From contig RSEE01000009.1 in the NCBI GenBank assembly GCA_003971905.1, forward strand, positions 434,001-498,000: a stretch of 64,000 bases of DNA, given 5' to 3'. Made by a program: the position numbers and the translations under genes. The notes beneath the pieces were generated by a model. The model was not told the DNA's origin. It saw nothing but the letters and a program-made list of their open reading frames with translations, and searched no databases. This DNA is from Moniliella sp. 'wahieum' (lineage: Eukaryota; Basidiomycota; Moniliellomycetes; Moniliellales; Moniliellaceae). This document shows, in pieces, positions 48,201 to 57,621 of this stretch. Within the stretch, counting starts at the first letter, position 1. Each line of letters opens with the position of its first letter.

Positions 48201-48621
48201 GACAGAGAAGACGAGCGGGACAGAGTGCCAATGACAGAGAGACCCTGGTTCCGAGGTCGCGACTGACGAGGGCGAGGTGTGCCGATCGAGCTGGAACCAC
48301 TGGGACCCCAGTCGGCCGATAGGGGAGTTGCGGATGAGCTCGGCAGCGACAACAGGGCGGGAAAGGTACTGGTATCTACGATCCTCTGAGGCTCGGTGGA
48401 GGAGGTGGCATGGGCCAGGGCCCTGGACGCGAGGAAGGAGAGGGGACGAGGGTGTCTCTGCGCGTGAGGAGCGGGGTACGCAAGGCATCCGGGTCTTGAG
48501 CATCGGGCGAATCGAAAGCGGTGGTGGCAAGGTCGTGGGGGCGGGCAGGCCGTGAGAGAGATGCCGAAAGGGGAGGCGTTCGCAGTGGGTGGAAGGGCGA
48601 GCGGAGCGGCGGGGCGTCCAT
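45275..48621 (-). CDS. GRR1: Grr1-like F-box/leucine-rich-repeat protein
   Basis: Grr1 is the substrate receptor of an SCF ubiquitin ligase, binding Skp1 through its F-box and targets (cyclins, glucose-signalling proteins) through its LRRs. ATG (first base 48621) starts a Ser/Pro-rich N-terminus. The F-box is at about 48015-47880 (F-A-T-L-P-H-E-I-L-L-Q-V-L). A Ser-rich insert lies at 47800-47500. AMN1-type LRRs start near 47470 (L-E-R-L-T-L-A-G-A-K-H-L-S-D) and run to 46130, with the marks L-D-L-G-N-C-N-Q-I-T-D and I-D-L-A-Y-C-P-G-L-T-D. An acidic/Pro insert of about 75 residues splits the LRRs near 46960-46690. Intron 46398-46474 (GTACGT donor). After a frame switch at 45573 the tail continues to about 45275, perhaps 45100. 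About 1,090 residues, close to yeast Grr1. Frame breaks near 48050, 47220, 46500 and 45570. Confidence 0.92.
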
Positions 48622-49020
48622 GGCGAGAGGATGGGGGAGGTGGAGTCCGGGGGTGGCGAGAGGGGCAGAGCAGGTCGGGCGGCGGAGAGCAGCGGCGACT
48701 GCGTAACAATGCATCGTACCTGCGTCACTGACGCGTGATGGGCATGCATGCATGACGGCGTCTGCCGGGCCTTGCCCAGGCAGCGCCGCCCCACCAGGCC
48801 GCCGCCACCACCAGTGCCACCCAGCAGGCACACTGCTCCTGCGCCGGGCCCCGCCCACCCACCGCCCCAGTCACCGGCCCCTGGTCACTGGTCACGTGCC
48901 ATGGTATCATATATCAACCCCCTGACGGAGTAGATGCGTGGGGCTGCGTTGGTGCCTGCTCGCACTGGGTAGCTGCCACCGCAGCGGCAAACCTGCTGAC
49001 CCATCGCAGATCCCACATCC

Positions 49021-49065
49021 ACACATCACATTTCACATTTCACATTTCACATTTCACATTTCACC
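49021..49065. repeat. CACATTT heptamer microsatellite
   Basis: About five uninterrupted TTTCACA units. Same 7-bp period and TCA element as the other arrays, but the tetramer CATT is not self-complementary. Confidence 0.92.
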
Positions 49066-49547
49066 CTCCGGTCCCTTGTTGTCTACCTATCTCCACCCCC
49101 CACGCGCAACAATACCAACACCACATGCCACACACCACAACAACACATCACAAGTTTTAGGTTGCTGAATGAACGTTCAAGTTGAACTCGCTCCCCCCAC
49201 CAGCGTTGGCCGTGCCTAATGCGCTGCGGCCGCCAGGGGCAACTTGGCTACACCAAGTGAAGCATGCTTGAACGTTGAACACAAAAATGAAAAAAAAGCG
49301 ATTGCAGTTTTTCAAATCTCTCTCATCTCAAACGCTCGTTACAGCGTTTCCTTGTTTGTTCTTCCTTCACCACCCCCACCTCTTCGCTCCGCTCGTTGTA
49401 GTTCAGATCTCAGACCGCGCCGTCTGTCTGCCGTAGTACGTCGCCACAGGCCTAAGGTCCAGTACGCCACACTAGATGATGAGAGGCGACGCGATTCTGT
49501 ACCAGGAGTTAGTCATCTCGGTGGAATCACTGCCCGCGCTCTACGTT

Positions 49548-49740
49548 CAACTCAGTACTCAGCTCAGCCTGAGCGCTCAGGGCCTAAGCGGATACTCGCT
49601 ATTTGAGTACTCCCACTGCACTCACTCAGGTCAGTACGGTCAATCGTACTCAGTGTCGTCAGTTACTCAGTAACTCAGCTATTCGTCAGCGCCTCAGCAC
49701 TCTTCAGCCTCTCAGCCAGGCTGAGCCTGCTGACTGGAAC
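49548..49740. repeat. TCAGTAC/TGAGCGCTCA word field
   Basis: Interspersed CTCAGTACTCAG, TGAGCGCTCA (49570-49579), TTGAGTACTC, GTTACTCAGTAACTCAG and CTCAG words over about 190 bp. Confidence 0.75.
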
Positions 49741-50117
49741 CTGCCCACCGCGCACTTCGGGCGGAGGCTCGGCTGTATACTGATGGAAACAGCTGGTGAT
49801 ATTCCTTGGTTGTCAAAACCCCTGTATGCCTGAATTTGGAGCACTAAACATTTGGTGGGCAAGCATCAGGGTTTAGACCTTCGGTCTTCTATCTCGGCAC
49901 TTATCAACGGAATACTCCGTAGCATCGATTATAGGTTGGAAGACAATCGATATGATATCGATATGATGTTCAACGTGCCAACGGGGAGCAGCCTGCCCAT
50001 GTGCAAGCCGGATATAAGAAAGAGAAAGAAGAACAATGCAACGCAAGGCTACAAGAAACCCTTGAGCCTGAAATTTGAATGGACCCAAAGGATGGACGTG
50101 AGAGAAAGAATGGGACA

Positions 50118-52352
50118 CTAGGCCACCGACACGGTGGGCGTAATCACCCTCCTACGCGTGTAGACCGTACCCGCTTCGACGTCATCGTCCAAGTCAACGT
50201 TCTTACCATCGTTGCGCTCCCCCCGGCAGCCAAAGTCTGGGCAAAGATGGAGCGTTCGCGCACATGCTCGCCCTTCCACCACAGAATGTAAATGGGGAAG
50301 ATGATGAGGATCGAAGCAAAGGCAAGCAAGGTAGTCGCCCACTCGTAACCCATCTTTTCGTACATCGGCACAGAGAACATGGCAGAAATCCCAGCGAGGA
50401 AATCACGCGCAAGGGCATTGCCACCGCAAGCACTCGCACTGTCGTTTGTGTCAGTAACCCTTTTTCATGAAAGCAGAAAAGAGATAGAAGCGTACCTGTA
50501 AGGGCCATAGGCAGCAATCATGTAGTCGACAGTAGCAAAGTAGATGGAGTAGTTGGCCATCGAGATGAGCGCACTAAAAATCAACGGTGCAATCCAGTGT
50601 GACTTAGGGGGCCCCAGCGAGGTCCAGGCAAAACCAAACAGGACAAGGTCTCCCACGGACAAAGGAAAAGAGTAAGTAAGTCAATCGAGCTTCGGGTGTG
50701 AGCGAATGGCGATCGAGTTTCCTCTGCTTGAGCTCCCATCTAAAACGAGGAAGATAGAGTGCCCACGCAAGAAGGTAGCCAACGATGACTGAGAGGAAGG
50801 CGAGACCGACTTCGACGGTGGTGAACTTCCACTGGCCAAAGACAAGCTCGAAACTTTCTTGGAAAATGAAGATGAGCATGTCGCTAAACCCAGAAAGCAG
50901 AGAGCAGAATAGCACAATTGGCTCCCGCACAAACATCTCGAAAGGACGGATCCAATGGGTAGCCATAGACTTGAGGTTGATGCTTCCCTTGGCCTCGGCA
51001 GGGCCCCAGATGTTGGTCTCGCCCGCGCGGCGACGGCGACGCGCTTCACGGTCAAGGAGGATGGTTGAACGTGTCTCCGGCACAATAAAGAAGTGCAGGA
51101 GTTGCGTAAGGCCGTTGAAACACAGTTGACTCCAGAAGTTCCAAATCAACGGCACACCAGGGATGCCAAGGAACCCACCAATGAAGGCACCTCCCGACAC
51201 ACCGAAACATGAAAGGAGCACCATAAACGCCAGTGCATACTGCTGCTCGTCCGGTTCAAACAGGTCGGCCACAACAGCGAGAGTAACACCACCATTAGCC
51301 GTGAAGAGGCCGCAGAAAAAGCGCGACACGACAATCGAGCCGAAGTTAGGTGCCAAGGCGGCCAAGATGGTAAAGCCTGATCGCCGGCCACGTGTGTCAG
51401 CTCACCGTATACAAAAAAATGGAGACGAGAACTGGTACGCACAGTTGACGAGGGTCAAAGACAATTGCAAGATTGGCTTCCTCCCGAATTCCTCAGACCA
51501 CGGGCCCACAATTCACACCCGAAACTGTAAGCAACCAGGTAAATCATTTGCCCCACGCGGGCCGCCTGTGCGCTCACATGGAACTTTTCCACAATCCCGG
51601 ACAGCATTGGAGTAGCACGATGTGTTGTAGTTCATCGACACTTGAATCAGGGCGGTAAAGACAAGGGTCATCCACTTCTTCCAAGTGGGGAAGGAATAAC
51701 CCGTGGCAAGGTATCCAGCACGCTCTGTCAGCACGATCTTTCCCTCTTCATTGGGCCGCAGCTGTGCCTCGCCCTCAATTGCCTTTTCAGTATTGGACTT
51801 GAGCAGGTCATTCTTGTGCTCAATTCGCTTGATTTCGTGTGGGTAATAAGTCCGCAGTCGTTCACCGATGCCGGGATGACGGATCTTGACCCGCCCATCG
51901 GGGTACTGGAAGGCGGTTAGACCAGGGTCTTCCGTGTTTTCCTGCGGCGCCTGTGGCTCCTCGTTGGCCTTCTCGTCCCGGCTGGCGACCGAGGTCTGAG
52001 AGCCATCCTCGTTGGATGCGGGCGCAGGTGTGCTGACGTCTTGCGTCGAAGCTGGCATGGACGGTGTGGGAACCCGCCCCATGTCCATTGCTTCAGGAGG
52101 CGGGGCACCCCGACTACTCATGTCACCGGGACGGAGCAGGGCATGGATGGCAGCGGCAGGAATGCTACGAGTGCGGCTCTTGGTCCGCGAGTGCGCCGTG
52201 TCGAGCTCAGGGCCCGCGTCGTCCGAGACGGCTGTCTCGTCAGCCGTGGAGCCCGGCTGAGCATTGGTCAATGCCGCACGCGCTTCAGCTGCGGCACTCT
52301 GGGAAGGCGTCGACGCCTCACCAACAGTGTGGTGTGGCTCGGTGCTTGTCAT
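50118..52352 (-). CDS. Major facilitator superfamily transporter, DHA1 drug/polyamine type
   Basis: ATG (first base 52352) begins a long hydrophilic N-terminus of about 200 residues with R-S-I-P-A-A-A-I-H-A-L-L-R-P-G and acidic stretches, as in fungal DHA1 antiporters. TM1 starts near 51680 (W-K-K-W-M-T-L-V-F-T-A-L-I-Q-V-S-M-N). Loop 2-3 carries E-E-F-G-R-K-P-I-L, the MFS signature. Later segments: A-P-N-F-G-S-I-V-V-S-R-F-F-C-G-L-F, F-L-G-I-P-G-V-P-L-I-W-N-F, then a basic central loop with R-R-R-R-R and six more segments ending W-A-T-T-L-L-A-F-A-S-I-L-I-I-F. An intron lies at 50439-50495 (GTACGC donor), another near 51377-51440. The C-terminal frame ends V-I-T-P-T-V-S-V-A at 50118. About 700 residues. 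Likely a proton-coupled plasma-membrane exporter; substrate unknown. Single-base breaks near 51500, 50660 and 50200. Confidence 0.88.
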
Positions 52353-53744
52353 GATTGTGGCTGGTAAGTTGGGTAGGTGGATGGGTGGTGATGGTGGTGA
52401 TGAGATAGGGGATCCACCAACGCCTCAGCGCTGAAGGAAGGAAGGAGAACAAGAGAGTGCAAATCTGCATACACAAGGAGTGTGACCACGGGAGGGGGAG
52501 TGTGGTCCTATAACGTGTGACGTGAACCGACCCGCCTGCATTTACAACAGAAGCAGGCTCGTGCGAAAAAGTTCGATCGATTGATCGATCGCATTGAACC
52601 GTCACGCGTCCGATACGTCACGCGTCACACACCCTGCATAGCACGAGGGCACTGTTGACCCCCCCGTGCCTCCCCCCTTTGCATGTTACAACAGAGGTGA
52701 TGGATATGGATACACCGGACACCCTGGCAGCTCCGACTGTGTTTCAAGCTCAGGTCACACTAGTCACTGGTTCGCTGGTCACAAGGTCACGCGTCGCCTC
52801 TCACGCGTCGCGCGTCACGTGTCACTAACCACCAGGTAGTCTGACCTAGGGCTGCCTAGTGCCTAGAGCCCGAGCCGAAGCAGTGCCACACACGTCACAT
52901 GTCATGCATGTCATGCATCATGTATCATGCATCATGGCCTCCGATCTGGAGGATCCGATGGTGACGTCGTCATCTTCGCGGGTGGTGTATGAGTTGGACG
53001 ATCGAGAGCTGAAAGGCCGGCGGCTTTCGACGCTGGCTTGAAGCGTGACGCGTGACCAGAGCCTGACCGGACCCAGCCCAGCATCTATGGCTTGCATGGT
53101 ACACCCAGCCGAGCCGAAAGCGCAACAGCTGTACATTGTGGTCCTTTCGACCCAGGTGCTGGGAACGGCCAGTACAAGTTGGAATCCTACATGACGTGAC
53201 CGTCAGCTCCAGTCGCCATCCCCATCCCTTCAATCAGCTATGGGCGCTGCATACTACGCAGGGAGAACAAAAACACCAATTCCCTGAGTGTGGTTGGGCG
53301 ACCGAGTTTTCGGCTAAGCCCCAAGACCCAAGATCTAAGAAGAGGTGAACCTGTGCGCCTCAGCGCCTTGCTTTTCGGTGGCAAGTCTGCCAATCCTTAG
53401 GCTGCGGTGCTGAGCTGCCTGAGCGCGCTGAGCTGAGGAAACAGCTCACGCCTTCAAGCATCGAAGCTCGAAGGTGACCGGTGACTAGCGGTCGTCACCG
53501 GTACATACTTAAATCGATCACCCTAGGCTGAGGGCCTCAGGCCTCCAGCTTCAGGAGCTTCAAGCTTCACGAATCGTGCATGTCGCCACTCTTGGTTTAA
53601 TTGGGCCGAAGAGCGAGGCATCGCACGCGGAAAGTCGAAGCCACTGCCAGTGTATGGGCCCGCGCAAATGGCAAGGAGGGAAATGGAGTGCCCTTTAGGG
53701 GCAGTAGTGGGTTAGCCCTGGCAGTGTCTCTGTTCTCTTTTGGC

Positions 53745-53775
53745 CTTCAGGCCTCCTCAGGCCTCAGGCCGGACT
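53745..53775. repeat. TCAGGCC heptamer array
   Basis: TCAGGCCTCC, then two exact TCAGGCC units at 53757-53770. Confidence 0.8.
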
Positions 53776-54574
53776 GTAAGATCTGCCGCCACTGTTTCGC
53801 TCGAACGCAGCTCCAATCCCGCATTCTCCACTAAGTACTAAGGCCCAAGGCCCAACCAAGGCCTAACCCCTAACCCCCCCCACCCTCCTGATCTAAGATC
53901 TGAGCACTCTCAGCCATCAGGAGGCTCATACGCCATACGCCACAAAAGGCAGTGTGGTGGTTTGGGCGGTGGCTGTGCCTGTCACCAGCAACCATCCGAC
54001 CATGGCTATATCAATCTGTGGTGCAACGTGCACATCAGTTCCAACGAGGTCAGGAGTGGGAGGGACATGGCACTGTGGCCTGCTTCTCTGAGCGTGTTGA
54101 CCTGCCGGTCACACTAGGCAAAGGCAAAAGGCCTTATATATTAATTATTAGAGAAAGGGCCTATAACGAAAATCCGGCATAAGGGTTAGATTACCCGTCT
54201 CTTCGCGGAAAAGCCACACACAGTCAACAGCCACAACGTTGATCTCGACTACCCTAAAAATGCAGCTCAGAGTGGGACGCACTACGGCAGGCAGACGGTG
54301 CGGTAGGAATGAGCCAGCGGTGTCTACTGACACGTGCGGCTTACAATCGGGGAACAAGGTGGAGGCGCCACGGATAGGACCGCGCGCAGGCTAAAGCTCA
54401 AACAAACATCTAACTAACAGGGCAGTGCCCCTCACAAAAGCCACGGTGCAACATCAGCTTCTGCGAGAAGATCTCTGAGTATGTTTGCTGCAAAAACACG
54501 CCCAGCATGCCCAACAGGGTCATGCCTAGCATCAGGCAACGATATTAGATGCAACAGTACTACTACTCGGTCTT

Positions 54575-54598
54575 TCAGCTTCAAGCTTCAAGCTTCAA
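54575..54598. repeat. TCAAGCT heptamer array
   Basis: TCAGCT, two TCAAGCT units and TCAATGG in succession. Confidence 0.85.
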
Positions 54599-54599
54599 T

Positions 54600-54725
54600 G
54601 GTTAAACGCTTTGTTATACGTTAAAACGCGCGTAACGACGTTGCATATAACGGTTAACGCGTAACGGTTAACTGGTAACCGGTAACCGGTAAGGCCTAAG
54701 GCCGGTAACTGGTAATCGATAATTC
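54600..54725. repeat. TAACG to TAACCGG to TAAGGCC word array
   Basis: A graded series: TTAAACG/TAACG words, then GGTAACCGGTAACCGGTAA, two exact TAAGGCC units (54691-54704), then GGTAACTGGTAATCGATAA. TAA replaces TCA of the other arrays. Confidence 0.85.
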
Positions 54726-54944
54726 TTAGTCCCTGGGAGTCATCACAATTATGCTGATCCTTAGTCAAGCTTCAGCATACGGGGCTCATCTACGAGCGAT
54801 GAGCTTGGTGAGCCTCACCGCTGAGAGAGCCTGATATAGGCATTTTAGTAGCGTTTCTTTTGACCCAACTAAGCTTATACTCTGTGTCAAACATGTAAAA
54901 CTTGTAGAGGGTGTAAAGGGTCATCGATCAAACTTGAAGCTATG

Positions 54945-55070
54945 TTGTTCAACGCGTTCAACTGAACGTTGAACGTTCAACGTACGTTCATCAACGTCAA
55001 CGCTCAACGCGTTCAACGGTTCAACGTCAACGTTCAACGTTCAACGTTCAACGGTTCAACGCTCAGCCCG
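54945..55070. repeat. TCAACGT heptamer array
   Basis: The densest array in the window: perfect palindrome TTGAACGTTCAA at 54969-54980, then many TCAACGT units, with two exact units and TCAACGG at 55034-55054. Confidence 0.92.
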
Positions 55071-55502
55071 CTCAGTGCTGAGCTCAGCCGCACCGCTCCA
55101 AAGCAGTTACTACCATGGTGCATGTGATGCACGCATGACGTGCATGACGATCCGGAGGGGCGGGCGGGTTGGTCGCTGTGTGGAAGATCCGAGGAGAGCC
55201 CGAAGAGAGTGATCAATGATTAATTCGAGCTCATTTTCGCTCATGGTCAATTCTTATAGGCACACACTGGTGACCCTCTCAGCTGTTTCCTTCCTGGCAA
55301 CATGCCCCTTCTGCCTCCTTGAGTACTTCTTGCCCTGCTAGCCTTCCCAGTAGGGCTGACTCCTGCAAGACTATTACTGATGAAGTATTTGCGTTCGGCA
55401 TGAAATCGGAGGAGAGCGCGGTCCCCAGAGGCAGGAGCTCTATTTGCCCGCATTTTCCGCCGCGGCGTCGTTGGTGTTTCACATGTGGCGCCAGCGACTC
55501 TC

Positions 55503-55680
55503 TCGGGGATGATCGATGGTCGATGATCAGTGTCTTAGATCCCCCGCTGATCTAGTTATGCAAGTGATGTTCGCGCGCTCATTAATCATTCACATGCATG
55601 AGTTAGCCGGTGATCGCTGATCGATGACATCGATGACATGTGACATGTGACATGTGGCATGGACATGCATGACAGTCACG
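55503..55680. repeat. TGATCGA to TGACATG word array
   Basis: GATGATCGATGG words lead to ATCGATGACATCGATG and then three exact TGACATG units (55634-55654), ending in GGCATGGACATGCATGACA. Confidence 0.85.
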
Positions 55681-55745
55681 CTAGTGACGAGTGACTAGTG
55701 ACTAGTGACTAGTAACGAGTGACTAGTGACTAGTGACTAGTCATA
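55681..55745. repeat. TGACTAG heptamer array
   Basis: About seven GTGACTA units in two blocks, ending in the perfect palindrome TGACTAGTCA at 55734-55743. Confidence 0.93.
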
Positions 55746-57621
55746 CTGGCGTGACATTTAGTGACTCGCTTTTTGAAGCTCGCTGTACTTTAACTTAAAG
55801 CTTCCATGTCATGCATCATGCGTTGCTAGCTTCGCTCTTAGTATGTCGCGCCGGTTCGCATTACCGAGCAAATATTGAAGACAGGAGATGTTACGGATTA
55901 CGCGTTACGCGTTACCAGTACCAACAGTCCTGTTTGTGGTCTGCCAGCGCGACCATACACACCTATGACACGCAGATCGTCGCCAACAGGTCGGTTGAAC
56001 AACCGCTACGCGTATGCGTTTTGCGTTACTTTTCGTCCGCGTCTCTATTACAGGTTGTTTCCATCCCCACCAAGCTCCAGAAACAGGTTCAGCGCTCTAG
56101 GCTCTCAAGTGCTCATCGAGCTCATCGGGAAGCACATATGTCGCATGCATCATCCTCTGTTAGAGGGTAGTGCTAGTGTTCCCCTGCGCGGTCCTCAAGT
56201 CGATGAACAGTGTGACGCTCGCCAGGACCCGGGGCTCCCCAAGGTCCTGATCTGATTGATACGCGACAAGTGCTTCTATATATAGCAGGTGGAACAGCAC
56301 ATTGTAAAAGGCAAATGGTCTTTTCTCCTCGACTCCTTCCCGCGACCAGCAGGGGTGAGAATGTGCCCCTCCTCCAGCTTGGAGAGCATCGCGGCTGTCT
56401 CGGGAGACAGCTGTACGTATACTGTAATGAGTATTTTCTCCTCGCTCTTGTATGCCGTGCTGAAAGACATCATACTCACCTCGCCTGTGGTAAACGTACA
56501 GCACGTCTCGTCGTCAACACTACACGCGTGCCAGGGATGGTGGCGCCTTCGGAGGCAGGTAAAGCGCTTGCGCTGATTCACGGGTGAAGAAAGTTTAACG
56601 CGTTTGAATTGCCCTCGAGGTCCGCGCGTCGGGGGAGGCAGACATGGTTGCGACCGAGTCGCACTCAAAGGCTGAAGTCAGCAGTCAGCACCACGACATG
56701 GACGCGACGCGACGCTTCGGCGGGACCCGAATGAGTCGGATATACAAGTAAGCACCTCCGGCACCCGGTGAAGAGTGTTGTACCAACCCTGCTGTTAATA
56801 ACCAACAGTTCATCCCGTTCAAAGGTGCTTCTTTGGGCGAAAATCGACCAAAATTTGGTCGTCCCGTTCGTTTGCCCCTGTAAGGGCGGATGAAAAAGTA
56901 CTGATTGCTGTGAGCAGTGGGTGGTGACGGCGGTCCTCCCCTACCTAGCCGAGCGCGCCCAGCCGGACGGAAGAGTTCTGCCGGCGCAAGTTACGCGTCC
57001 CTAATTGTGCTCCATATCTCCCTCCTCTGTCTCCTGTCTCCTCTTCCCTTCAGGCGTTTTTGCTTGAAGACTTGTGGCTCAACGCTTAACTGGCACGCAT
57101 TGTCTGAAGGCTGCTTTGCAGCTGATCTTATAGGATGGCCGAGTGCTCTGGCACTGGGGGGGCAGCATATCCTGGTAGAGGTAAGCTGGTAGGGGCAATA
57201 TATAGCGAGAGAGTCTGGCTACTTGCAGTCAGCGCTGAGGCTGACTCGACGCTTTGAAAGTTTAAGCTTGAGGTGACGTTGGGCGCTTGGACCGTGGGAG
57301 GAACGAAGTTGGAAAAAACCGCTTCCGGTAATTGCCGGCGTGGCTCGTGCTCCCCTGCGCTTCCTACCGCCTGTCCCGCTGGCTCCTGGCGGCTCATGAC
57401 CCCACTCGCATCGTTGTAGCGCCTAGAGACAGTCGCTGGACTGCGGCGGCCTCACGACCTTGGGCCTGAGCCTCAGGCGAGGCCCCTCCCCTCGGGAGGT
57501 GCGGCTCAGGCGCTCAAATTCAGGAGCCTGTGCCGCAGTGCCCTATTAGCCTTTGAAAGCCAGGCCAGTCATATTGGCTGCCCACACTTTCCCCCCCGCT
57601 GCCACCATCCACCTTTTCCTT

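Larger units (their letters stand above)
48622..50117. other. Spacer with CACATTT array and GTAC/GCGC words
   Basis: Upstream of Grr1 and downstream of the MFS gene. Holds the TTTCACA array (49021-49065), AACGTTCAAGTTGAAC words (49166-49182), and a GTAC/GCGC word field (49548-49740). No supported gene. Confidence 0.55.
52353..57621. other. Gene-poor, word-array-rich block, 5.3 kb
   Basis: The longest stretch without a supported gene. It holds CGCG words (52610-52830), CATGCATCATG words (52895-52937), TGACCGGTGACTAG words (53470-53500), TCAGGCC words (53525-53775), TCAAGCT (54575-54598), TAACCGG/TAAGGCC (54600-54725), TCAACGT (54945-55070), TCGA/CATG (55503-55680) and TGACTAG (55681-55745). 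A minus-strand stretch at 56160-56600 has protein-like text with a possible GTGAGT intron, but no ATG start or motif. Confidence 0.6.

Noticed and set aside
54945-55750. Arrays considered as a CRISPR locus
   Set aside because: Units are 7 bp without unique spacers, in a eukaryotic genome.
56160-56668. Minus-strand protein-like stretch with a possible GTGAGT intron
   Set aside because: No ATG start, no motif and overlapping frames on the plus strand; left as part of the spacer.
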